Shown here one piece after another: positions 54,663 to 61,511 of a stretch of DNA of 61,511 bases. A program made the translations under genes and the position numbers. The DNA lies in assembly GCA_902810755.1 (NCBI GenBank), contig CADDYT010000015.1, positions 1-61,511 on the forward strand. The letters run 5' to 3'. Below the pieces are notes generated by a model. The model searched no databases. It was not told the origin of the DNA and was given only the letters and a program-made list of their open reading frames with translations. Numbering within the stretch: the first letter of the stretch is position 1; each line of letters begins with the position of its first letter. The DNA comes from Chloroflexota bacterium (GTDB taxonomy: Bacteria; Chloroflexota; Ktedonobacteria; Ktedonobacterales; Ktedonobacteraceae).

Positions 54663-55181
54663 TCACTCTTTCCCAAACTCATCAAGCACATCCAGGCTAT
54701 TGATGAAATCCCGGTATGCATCGAGGTTATCGGGTTCTATATCTTTTCTCGGCTCAGCTTTTGCCACGGATTGCTCATCGTTTTCCAGGGCTACTCCGGC
54801 ACGCTCCAGCACATTCTCGTCGACGTAGATCGGCGTCTTCGCCCGCACCGCCAGAGCGATGGCATCGCTGGGGCGCGAATCCACCTCAACATGTCGACCG
54901 GCGACATCTAGAACGATGCGAGCATAGAAAATGTCGTCGATCAGATCGGAGATAATGACACTCACAATTCTGGCACCCAGGTCGTTGATGACATTCTTCA
55001 GAAGGTCATGCGTCAGAGGTCGCTGTGAGGTCGTACCCTGAAGTTCGACGGCAATGGCATATGCCTCTGCATGCGCTATCCAGATGAACAAGTAGCGTTC
55101 CTGCTTCGTCGCTTTTAAGATGACTACGCGCTGCTGCGTGGCAAGGTTGATACGCACGCTTTCAACTGTCATCTCAACCAT
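54663..55181 (-). CDS. bifunctional nuclease (DUF151) family protein
   Basis: 172 residues from the ATG at 55181, behind AGAGGGAAC. The family core RPLTHDLLKNVINDLGARI, DIFYARIVLDVAGR and EVDSRPSDAIALAVRAKTPI is clear. A plant and a few bacterial members are reported to cut DNA and RNA; in most bacteria the role is unknown. A C-terminal tail of about 45 acidic residues is extra. It reads away from lexA. Confidence 0.85.
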   Translation of the reverse strand: MVEMTVESVRINLATQQRVVILKATKQERYLFIWIAHAEAYAIAVELQGTTSQRPLTHDLLKNVINDLGARIVSVIISDLIDDIFYARIVLDVAGRHVEVDSRPSDAIALAVRAKTPIYVDENVLERAGVALENDEQSVAKAEPRKDIEPDNLDAYRDFINSLDVLDEFGKE

Positions 55182-55489
55182 TCTTTGTTCCCTCTTTCTG
55201 AAATCAGGTTCCGTCGAATTCCTGACGCCTCTATTGTATACCCTTTTTACGGCTAAGCGCAAATTACCAGCCTGCTTTCCCGGTTAGATGAGGTGCTTGC
55301 TGGCGAGCAACCAGACCGCCACCCGACCGACCGGCGATTTCCCTGCATGAGGGTTAGCCTGTTCATTTATACATTCCTTACCAGGAGTATAGCAAAATGC
55401 GCCGACTATTCCAAGCCCTGTCCGAAAAATGGGGAATCTGGAAAAACGTTTCAGGAAAATAAATTCGGAAAAAACGTTCGATAAAAGGC
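55182..55489. other. intergenic gap upstream of lexA
   Basis: About 300 bp without a gene, between the DUF151 gene and the lexA promoter. GTTCG-type half-sites near 55475-55480 (AAAAAACGTTCG) recall Gram-positive LexA operators but do not form a full CGAAC-N4-GTTCG box. Nothing else was recognised. Confidence 0.4.
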
Positions 55490-55518
55490 TTGTATTGGAG
55501 AGATTGGTATGGTATGAT
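55490..55518 (+). promoter_or_regulatory. lexA promoter
   Basis: TTGTAT (55490-55495), a 17-bp spacer and TATGAT (55513-55518). The start codon at 55683 lies about 160 bp further, so the leader includes the tandem 8-bp repeats. Confidence 0.65.
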
Positions 55519-55622
55519 AGTCTTGAATAAATTTTCTATTTCCGCGCGATGGGCGTCACAGGAAGCCTGCCGCGCAGGACAGACATATCCAGGAAGGTCA
55601 GGCAGTCAAACAGCGAACAATC

Positions 55623-55662
55623 TGGCAGTGTGGCAGTCTGACAGTCTGGCGGTCTGGTAGTC
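55623..55662 (+). repeat. five tandem 8-bp repeats, consensus TGGCAGTC
   Basis: The units are TGGCAGTG, TGGCAGTC, TGACAGTC, TGGCGGTC and TGGTAGTC, end to end, 20 bp before the lexA start. A related GGCAGTC sits at 55611-55617. They are in the lexA leader. They could be a cooperative protein site, an RNA-level element, or a slippage-prone microsatellite. Confidence 0.7.
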
Positions 55663-55682
55663 AGAAAGGCGGTTGAAAGTCT

Positions 55683-56336
55683 ATGGCTAGCGAGCAGGCC
55701 AGCGATATTCAGCGCAGGATGTATGAGTTCATCGTCAACTACATAAAGACGGAAGGGATGCCGCCGACAAATCGCGAGATTGGCCGGGAAATGAACATCG
55801 CCAGCACCGGTCATGTCGACTACCATCTCACCATGCTTGAGAAGAAGGGACTCATCAGCCGACAGCAAAAGAAGAGTCGCGGCATTAAGCTGACAAAAGC
55901 GGTGCGAGGCGTGCCGGTGATGGGAGCGATTGCCGCCGGTAAACCCCTCGACATTTTCTCCGACCCGGATCAGCGCGTCGATGTGGGCCGCGAACTGGAG
56001 CAGGAGGATCACTACGCCCTGATCGTCAAGGGAAGTTCGATGATCGAAGATCACATCTGCGATGGCGATTATGTCGTGGTGAAGCCGCAGACCAGTTGCG
56101 AAAGCGGCGATATCGTCGTCGCGGTTCACCTGCAAGAGGGGACGAGCGGCAGCGCAACGCTCAAGCGGTTCTACCAGGAAAAGGAACATAATCGCATCCG
56201 CCTGCAGCCTGCGAACTCCGAACTCGATCCCATTTATATTCCCAGAAGCGAGTGGGACCGCGAGTGGCAGATTCAGGGCAAGGTGGTGGCGATTTTCCGC
56301 AATTGCGGTGGCCCTCCATCCAGCCGCGTCGCCTGA
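55683..56336 (+). CDS. lexA: LexA repressor
   Basis: 217 residues. The N-terminal winged helix (QRRMYEFIVNYIKTEGMPPT) is followed by the peptidase domain. The self-cleavage bond is A85-G86 in GAIAAGKP, the nucleophile is S119 in GSSMIEDH and the general base is K161 in ATLKRFY. It represses SOS genes until RecA filaments trigger self-cleavage. The recognition helix (STGHVDYHLTMLEKKG) differs from the enterobacterial one, so its operator may differ as well. Confidence 0.93.
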   Translation: MASEQASDIQRRMYEFIVNYIKTEGMPPTNREIGREMNIASTGHVDYHLTMLEKKGLISRQQKKSRGIKLTKAVRGVPVMGAIAAGKPLDIFSDPDQRVDVGRELEQEDHYALIVKGSSMIEDHICDGDYVVVKPQTSCESGDIVVAVHLQEGTSGSATLKRFYQEKEHNRIRLQPANSELDPIYIPRSEWDREWQIQGKVVAIFRNCGGPPSSRVA

Positions 56337-56386
56337 GGCTATCCATCTGTAGTGAACGATGTTGTGTGATAACAACCTTCCTCTCG

Positions 56387-56474
56387 CCTGTCATTTCTAG
56401 ACGGCGGAAAATCTGAGGTGAGCGGCGTCAATTGCCGGTGACCAGAGGTTCTCCGCCGCGCTTAGAGTGACAGG
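56387..56474. repeat. 88-bp imperfect palindrome (REP-like)
   Basis: CCTGTCA at 56387 pairs with TGACAGG at 56468, and going inward CTAG/TTAG, CGGCGGA/TCCGCCG and GGTGA/TGACC also pair, with a GC-rich centre. The layout resembles dispersed palindromic repeats. It lies in the 330-bp gap after lexA, which holds no gene. Confidence 0.55.
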
Positions 56475-56566
56475 TCTGGAGGGGTTTTCATCTTCTATAA
56501 TCTGCCTGATCTCGCGGTTTTTGCTCCTGTTACGTTTCTTCTATCAGGGCAGAAGAAAAATTCCCC

Positions 56567-56595
56567 TTGTGCTTTTCCGCTAATCCTGTTATACT
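56567..56595 (+). promoter_or_regulatory. promoter of the TGxLR-repeat protein gene
   Basis: TTGTGC (56567-56572), a 17-bp spacer and TATACT (56590-56595). The preferred ATG at 56665 is 70 bp downstream. The downstream DedA gene probably shares this promoter. Confidence 0.6.
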
Positions 56596-56664
56596 CTAAG
56601 CAAACAAGTTCGATATAGCCTGCCCATGGATGGAGTATGGGCGCTCAGAAAGGATGCACGAGCT

Positions 56665-57876
56665 ATGAGATTGGCCCTGGTGGCGTTGGTGCTCGTGGTT
56701 GGGGCCGGGGTGGTCCTCTGGTTTGGTAATACGTTAAACTCCTGGGTATTGGGTGGTCTAATTGGAGGCCTTGCTGCTCTGCTCATCAGTATTCCAATCT
56801 CCGTTACGTTATTTTTCCATCTTTCGCAGCGCCACGAGGAACGGCTGCGAGCGCACGAAGAGGAAGCCGTTGCTCTGGCACAGGTGCATCAGTACGAGCG
56901 TGGCTACGGTCGAGGATACCGGCGCGAATACGAGCAAGAACAGGTCGACGCCTACGAATATGAAGCTGATAATTATGTGCTGGCAGAGGAGGGGATATGG
57001 TATGAGGAAGAAGATCAGCAGACGTACCAGGCGCCGCCAGAACGCTATCTACCTGTACCGGCGCAGCCGCGCCTGCCCGCGCAGTCAGCAGCCGCACGTA
57101 AACCCCGCAGAACCGGGCAGGCAGACAGTGGGAAAATCCCGGCGCGCCAGCTACCCTCTGATCCTGAGTATTTTCCTGGTTTCCCCGCCTACCAGCCGCG
57201 TACTTTCCGCAACCAGCAGACAGGGATGCTGCGAAGCCAGCAGCGGACGGCTGCTCTGAGGGCGGCTCTTAATGAGGCACAGCAGGGACAAACAGGGGCC
57301 TTGCGCAGCGCCTCTGCTCGAAAACCCTCTGTCGCGCACCCATCAACCTCTTTGCAACGGCCAGACGAGGAAGAAGAGCCACCTGCACGCGCTTTTCCAC
57401 GTCAATCTGCTCGCCAGTATCGACCTCGCCGCGTTGTCGATAGTACTCCCGGGCTACCCTTACCTCTGGCGGATTCCAGCGCACACCGCTCCCTTCCTGC
57501 CGTCGGAGAGAGTACCGCCAGTCGTCCAACTCGCAGGCCGCCATCTCGTGGTAATGATCCAGAGACGGAATATCTGCGCGGGCGTGTTCCCGATCAACAG
57601 ACCGGGCAGCTTCGCCGACAACAAGCAGCGCAGGCGGGTAAAACTGGACGCCTGCAGCAGACAGGCCAGATCCGGCGCAACCCCAACCTTGAGGGACAAC
57701 GGCGCAATCCCGATATTGTCACCGGCAGCCTGCGCAATCCAATGGTCAGGCGCGCTCCCTACACATATGAAGAAGACAACGCGCTTCGTGCAGAATTGAG
57801 CCAGCAGCTTGATCCTCCAACCATCCGCCGTTTCTCGCGCTACGAAGCGCAACAGTACGAGGAATACGAAGAATAG
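56665..57876 (+). CDS. membrane protein with long disordered tail carrying TGxLR motifs
   Basis: 403 residues from the ATG at 56665 (AAAGGA upstream; an ATG at 56626 would add 13). Two helices (LALVALVLVVGAGVVLWFG and LGGLIGGLAALLISIPISVTLF) form a hairpin at the N-terminus. Then come a Tyr/Glu-rich stretch (80-125) and a long Arg/Gln/Pro-rich disordered region. The short motif TG-x-(L/I)-R recurs at 186, 210, 313, 327 (as TGRLQ), 333 and 353. No known domain. The motif may be a docking site for a partner. The DedA gene follows closely. Confidence 0.6.
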   Translation: MRLALVALVLVVGAGVVLWFGNTLNSWVLGGLIGGLAALLISIPISVTLFFHLSQRHEERLRAHEEEAVALAQVHQYERGYGRGYRREYEQEQVDAYEYEADNYVLAEEGIWYEEEDQQTYQAPPERYLPVPAQPRLPAQSAAARKPRRTGQADSGKIPARQLPSDPEYFPGFPAYQPRTFRNQQTGMLRSQQRTAALRAALNEAQQGQTGALRSASARKPSVAHPSTSLQRPDEEEEPPARAFPRQSARQYRPRRVVDSTPGLPLPLADSSAHRSLPAVGESTASRPTRRPPSRGNDPETEYLRGRVPDQQTGQLRRQQAAQAGKTGRLQQTGQIRRNPNLEGQRRNPDIVTGSLRNPMVRRAPYTYEEDNALRAELSQQLDPPTIRRFSRYEAQQYEEYEE

Positions 57877-57947
57877 GGACTAGCCTCTTTGCTTGAAATG
57901 TGTTAGGATTGGGCGGAAGATTTTGTAAAAAGCAGGAGGATAGTTCA

Positions 57948-59063
57948 TTGCTAACGCATTTAACCGATACGCTGACAACACTGATTACCAATTTGTATGT
58001 CACTACGGGGCTGGTGGGTATTCTGCTGGCTATGGCCATAGAAAGCTGTTGTATTCCTCTACCCAGTGAGATAGTGATGCCTCTGGCCGGGGTCATGATT
58101 GCCAGCGGCAAGATTTTGCAGGGGATGAATTCCGGGGTCAGTCTGGTGCTGGTCGCGCTGGCCGGTTCTGTCGGCTGCCTGATCGGCTCGATGGTTGCCT
58201 ACGGCATTGGCTATTCCGGCGGTCGCCCGCTGTTGCTGAAGTATGGCCGCTATGTGCTGATTTCACAGCATGATGCCGATAGGGCCGATCATTTCTTCCA
58301 GAAGTGGGGTAGCGCCACCACCTTCTTCTCGCGCCTCTTGCCGGTGGTGCGCACCTATATCTCGCTGCCTGCCGGTATTTCGAAGATGCCGTTTGTAAAA
58401 TTTGCCACCTACACCTTTCTTGGTTCGCTGCCCTGGTGCCTGGTGCTGGCCTACGCTGGCTATCAACTGGGCAACCACCTGAATACCCTCGGCCCCATTT
58501 TCCACGGGTTGGATGCCGTGATCGTCCTCGTCGTCGTTGTTCTGGCCGTCCTCTATGTCTGGCGGCACATTCGCAATGATCGCAAAGCGCGAGCCGCGCA
58601 TGTCGCTGGCCCCGTTCAAGGTGAGGGCCAGATGAGCAGCGCCAATGCCTGGAATGAGGCGCAGCAATGGGGGCAGCAGTTCCAGCAACCTCAGCAGTCG
58701 CAACAGTTCTCACAGGGCTGGAGCCAGCCGCAGGCGCAGCCACCACAGCCCTCCCAACCATTGCAGCCGACATCGTGGCAGGCTCAGCAGGGATGGGGTC
58801 AGCCGCAGCCCTTCCAGCAGTGGGGCCAGCAACCTGCTCAACCTGCTCAGTCTGGATGGGGCCAACCCGCGCCGACAACGCCACCAATGCCGCCACAGCA
58901 ATCTCCACAGCCGCAACAGAGTGGGGGGCAACCGCTAACGCAGCCACAACAGGGCCGGGGGCAGTTTATGCCTCAACACCCCGGGCAGCCATTTCAGCCG
59001 CAACCGCAGCCGGGATGGGGGCAGCCAGCGCCGCAGCCGCCAACTCAACAGGGCTGGCGCTAG
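57948..59063 (+). CDS. DedA/SNARE-associated family membrane protein with Gln/Pro-rich tail
   Basis: 371 residues from the TTG at 57948, chosen for AGGAGG nine bases before it; a GTG at 57900 is possible. Residues 1-215 are DedA: AIESCCIPLPSEIVMPLAG, GSMVAYGIGYSGGRPLLLKYG and FFSRLLPVVRTYISLPAGIS. The family transports lipid carriers such as undecaprenyl phosphate. Residues about 225-371 are a low-complexity tail rich in Gln, Pro and GWGQP repeats, which is not typical and is probably disordered in the cytoplasm. Confidence 0.88.
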   Translation: MLTHLTDTLTTLITNLYVTTGLVGILLAMAIESCCIPLPSEIVMPLAGVMIASGKILQGMNSGVSLVLVALAGSVGCLIGSMVAYGIGYSGGRPLLLKYGRYVLISQHDADRADHFFQKWGSATTFFSRLLPVVRTYISLPAGISKMPFVKFATYTFLGSLPWCLVLAYAGYQLGNHLNTLGPIFHGLDAVIVLVVVVLAVLYVWRHIRNDRKARAAHVAGPVQGEGQMSSANAWNEAQQWGQQFQQPQQSQQFSQGWSQPQAQPPQPSQPLQPTSWQAQQGWGQPQPFQQWGQQPAQPAQSGWGQPAPTTPPMPPQQSPQPQQSGGQPLTQPQQGRGQFMPQHPGQPFQPQPQPGWGQPAPQPPTQQGWR

Positions 59064-59097
59064 CCTCGCCGTGTCACTGCTCCGCGAGCGATCTTCC

Positions 59098-59138
59098 AGA
59101 AAAAAGCATCCAGCCATCGATTAACTGGATGCTTTTCT
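59098..59138. terminator. bidirectional terminator between dedA and the kelch gene
   Basis: AGAAAAAAGCATCCAG pairs with CTGGATGCTTTTCT around an 11-base loop. The flanking A and T runs suit both the rightward DedA gene and the leftward kelch gene. Confidence 0.8.
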
Positions 59139-59153
59139 GGTGATGAGCGGAAA

Positions 59154-60362
59154 TTACGAGAGGCTGAAAACCTCGGCGGAGGAGAGTGCGCCCGTGCTGT
59201 TGACTCCGCCGGCGATCAACACCTCGCCGTTTAAGAGGTCGGAAGCGGTTGGCTCGTCGCGAGGAATGTTCATGTTCGCGGCGCTGCTCCATGTGCCTGT
59301 AGCGGCATTATAAATCTCCGCCGAATCGGTGTCGCTGTAGCCAGCGGTCAGTCCCCCGGCGACGAGAATATCGTGGCTGGCGGCGCTCAGGCTGGCGGCT
59401 ATAAAACTGTAGCGTGCGGTGGACATGCTCTCCGTCAGTGTCCAGGCGCCGTTGCTGTAAATCTCCGCTGAGGCTATGACGGTGCAGGAGCCGGTCGTTG
59501 TATTGCAGGCTATGCCGCCAGCCGCCAGCACTTTGCCGTTACTGCCGGGTAGTGTTACGGTGATGAAGAGATCGCGTGCCTCTTTCAAGTTGCCGGTCTT
59601 GCTCCATGTGCCTTTGTCCGGGTTATAGAGTTCACTGCTTGCTGTGGCCTGAGCGCACAGACACGCGCTTCCCGAAGACGGATTGTAGCCTGCTCCATCA
59701 TCGCCACCAGCCACCAGCACAGTATTATCGGCCAGCAAGGTAGCTGTCTGATGAAAACGGGCCGTGTGCATGCTGCCGGTTAGCGTCCATTTGCCTGTTA
59801 CCGGGTTGTACAGTTCCGCCGAACGTAGTGCCTTGATGAAAGGCTGATGGCCGTCGTCACCGCCCGCGACCAGCACCTGCCCGTTGTGGAGCAGCGTGGC
59901 CGTAAAGTTCTCTCGCGCCACGTGCATGCTGCCGGTGAGGTTCCATAACCCTGTTGCCGGATTATATAGCTCCGCCGAGGTCAATGCCCCACTGCCATTG
60001 CTGCCACCGGCGACCAGTACCTTTCCATCGGGAAGCAGGATTGCGATGTGATTCATGCGGGGCAGGCGCATCTTCCCTGTCAGACTCCAGCTATTCGTTC
60101 GGGGATTGTATAGCTCGGCGAAGGTGGGGAGCGCGCCGGTGCCGTCCGCGCCGCCCGCGACCAGCACCCCTCCATTTGCCAGCACCGTTGCCGTATCACC
60201 CTGGCGTGCATAATGCATATGGCCGCTCTGACTCCAGTGTCCTATCCTTCTTGCCGATGCCGCGTGCGAGTCGGCTATATTTATGGCTCCCATGCAGGCA
60301 AGGAACGCTATAAGCATGCCGGTTGCTATCAGCGCAGTACAAAATCGTACAATAGTTCTCAT
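59154..60362 (-). CDS. secreted kelch-repeat beta-propeller protein
   Basis: 402 residues. A signal peptide (IVRFCTALIATGMLIAFLAC region, cleavage near AHAA) is followed by six or seven kelch-type units of about 50 residues. Each has a form of ATLLPDGKVLVAGG, SAELYNPATG and W-x-LTGSM. Such propellers bind proteins or glycans, or resemble galactose oxidase, but no Cu-ligand set is seen. It is therefore a likely extracellular binding protein. Confidence 0.85.
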   Translation of the reverse strand: MRTIVRFCTALIATGMLIAFLACMGAINIADSHAASARRIGHWSQSGHMHYARQGDTATVLANGGVLVAGGADGTGALPTFAELYNPRTNSWSLTGKMRLPRMNHIAILLPDGKVLVAGGSNGSGALTSAELYNPATGLWNLTGSMHVARENFTATLLHNGQVLVAGGDDGHQPFIKALRSAELYNPVTGKWTLTGSMHTARFHQTATLLADNTVLVAGGDDGAGYNPSSGSACLCAQATASSELYNPDKGTWSKTGNLKEARDLFITVTLPGSNGKVLAAGGIACNTTTGSCTVIASAEIYSNGAWTLTESMSTARYSFIAASLSAASHDILVAGGLTAGYSDTDSAEIYNAATGTWSSAANMNIPRDEPTASDLLNGEVLIAGGVNSTGALSSAEVFSLS

Positions 60363-60741
60363 TTCCCTTCCCTCCCGCTCAATGACTTTGTTCCATTATG
60401 TACAGTCGGCAAGATTCAGGGAATGGTAAGTCGGTGACGATTCCGTTAAGGAATGGTGATGAAACCGCTGTTTCTGGTGTATTTATGGGAAATCCATCAA
60501 ATTATTATATAAATATACATCTATTTATTCCGTATATTGTTGAGAATATATAACGAAAAAAGGATGATACGTGTGATGCTGAAAAGCGAAGCAGGCATCA
60601 AACAGGTTTTGCCATTGCCTCTTGCAAATATACTGCGAACAGGATAGGATGAAAGGGTATTGTGTATTGCAGTGTTTATCGGCTTGCCGGTTATTCGTCA
60701 TCAGGCGGGCAAAGCGTGTTTTCGCAGAGGAGGATGCGCTC
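60363..60741. other. AT-rich divergent promoter region
   Basis: About 380 bp between the kelch gene (-) and the NB-ARC gene (+). The 60480-60560 part is strongly AT-rich (ATATAAATATACATC) and likely to hold promoters. No gene or clear RNA is seen. Confidence 0.4.
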
Positions 60742-61511
60742 ATGGAAAGAGATCAGCAGAAGGTATCTGAGGGAGCGATAGCCAGGGAAGAGATGGCGGT
60801 GGTCTCTGTCTCTGACCCCGTCCACGATCCGGCGCTGCCGCCACCGATGGCGGGTAGCGCCAGACCGGTTGGACGCGACGAGGTACTGCAGCGGCTGCGC
60901 TCGCGGTTGTTGGCAGGCAAAGGCGTGGTGTTGACGGCCATCAATGGGCTGCCGGGGGTGGGCAAGACGACGCTGGCGGTTGAACTGGCGCATGACGAGC
61001 AGGTGCTGGCGCAGTTTCCCGATGGCGTGTTGTGGGCCGGCCTGGGGCCGACGCCTGATATGTTCGCCATCCTGAACCACTGGGGAACGCTGCTTGGCGT
61101 TTCCACCGAACAGGCGGCGAAGCTGAAGACGGCAGAGGACTGGTCGAAGGCTCTGCACGCGCTGATAGGCCAGCGACGGCTGCTGCTGGTGATAGACGAT
61201 GCCTGGCGTATCGAGGCGGCGCTGGCCTTTAAGGTCGGCGGCCCGCACTGCGCCTATGTACTGACAACGCGCTTTCCCGGCATTGCGCAGTTGTTTACCG
61301 CTGAAGCGGGCGAGGCGGTGGTGCTGCACGAATTGAGTACGGAGGATGGCCTTACCCTGCTCGCTCGCCTGGCCCCGGAGGTAGTGAGAAGCGAGCCGGA
61401 GGGCGCCCGCGTCCTGGTCGAGGCAGTTGGAGGTTTGCCGCTCGCCCTGACGCTGATGGGCCGGTATCTGCGCGGCCAGGCTTATACCGGCCAGCCGCGA
61501 CGAATTCGCTC
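60742..61511 (+). CDS. NB-ARC STAND ATPase, N-terminal part (runs off the right edge)
   Basis: At least 256 residues, open at the window end. The ATG at 60742 follows AGAGGAGG. After a 50-residue leader and VGRDEVLQRLRSRLLAG come NB-ARC motifs in order: P-loop INGLPGVGKTTLAVELA, kinase-2 LLLVIDDAW, the sensor VLTTR, and GGLPLALTL. STAND proteins are ATP switches that assemble when they sense a trigger. Bacterial ones include antiphage sensors and transcription regulators. The sensor and effector domains are outside the window, so the role is open. Confidence 0.85.
   Translation, partial: MERDQQKVSEGAIAREEMAVVSVSDPVHDPALPPPMAGSARPVGRDEVLQRLRSRLLAGKGVVLTAINGLPGVGKTTLAVELAHDEQVLAQFPDGVLWAGLGPTPDMFAILNHWGTLLGVSTEQAAKLKTAEDWSKALHALIGQRRLLLVIDDAWRIEAALAFKVGGPHCAYVLTTRFPGIAQLFTAEAGEAVVLHELSTEDGLTLLARLAPEVVRSEPEGARVLVEAVGGLPLALTLMGRYLRGQAYTGQPRRIR

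Overview
The window is about 61.5 kb of bacterial chromosome of moderate to high GC. The best guess at the host is a filamentous Chloroflexota of the class Ktedonobacteria. This is inferred from protein style (SPW-repeat membrane protein, DUF6483-like protein, NB-ARC ATPase, KGG stress protein, the particular transposase family) and not from a marker gene. No rRNA, tRNA or CRISPR array was seen. Most genes start behind clear GGAGG-type ribosome binding sites, and several have textbook -35/-10 promoters with 17-bp spacers.

Region 1 (1-9360) is a sugar-acid catabolic island between mobile elements. A cut-off transposase lies at the left edge. Then come, all on the plus strand, an SDR dehydrogenase, galactonate dehydratase (dgoD), a frameshifted SMP-30/gluconolactonase, a second enolase-superfamily dehydratase resembling gluconate dehydratase, another SDR, a DapA-family aldolase, a small ORF and a KDPG-type aldolase (eda). 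An IS element supplies the stop codon of eda, and a decayed second transposase follows. Together the genes describe an Entner-Doudoroff-like route: sugar to lactone to aldonate to 2-keto-3-deoxy acid to pyruvate.

Region 2 (9362-22064) holds sufB with no sufC or sufD partner, a pentapeptide-repeat protein fused to the back of a dead sigma factor gene, a GlsB-type membrane protein, and the most interesting locus: yggX overlapping a B12-binding-like radical SAM gene whose frame continues through a TGA as Cys-TGA-Ala-Glu-Pro. This matches the CUAEP-tail radical SAM selenoprotein family, and a SECIS-like hairpin follows. Next come a formyltransferase, a response regulator, a universal stress protein, an ArsB-type permease, ligA, a monooxygenase and a PLD lipoprotein. 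A perfect FNR-type box lies between the response regulator and the stress protein.

Region 3 (22189-36300) holds a membrane proton pyrophosphatase beside a CBS-regulated soluble pyrophosphatase, an M28 peptidase with a PKD domain, an alpha/beta hydrolase, an SPW protein, a ubiquitin-like/WD40 membrane protein, a prenyl synthase, a zinc-finger membrane protein, folP-folC and a KGG stress protein.

Region 4 (36500-54600) holds an acyl-CoA ligase, an McrA-type nuclease cut off before its HNH domain, a degenerate asparagine synthase homologue, a C39-like membrane peptidase, a ribbon-helix-helix/methyltransferase pair, the rpsU-ybeY-dgkA block, envelope-glycan genes (flippase-like, O-antigen ligase-like, UDP-glucuronate decarboxylase), an ornithine cyclodeaminase homologue, the gltX-DUF6483-CPBP operon and lysA.

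Region 5 (54660-61511) holds a DUF151 nuclease, lexA behind five tandem 8-bp repeats, a membrane protein with repeated TGxLR motifs, a DedA protein with a Gln/Pro tail, a secreted kelch protein, and the start of an NB-ARC STAND ATPase that runs off the right edge. Four single-base frame lesions (two in the SMP-30 gene, one each in the transposase and the RHH gene) may be real decay or assembly error. Several perfect or near-perfect hairpins lie between genes.
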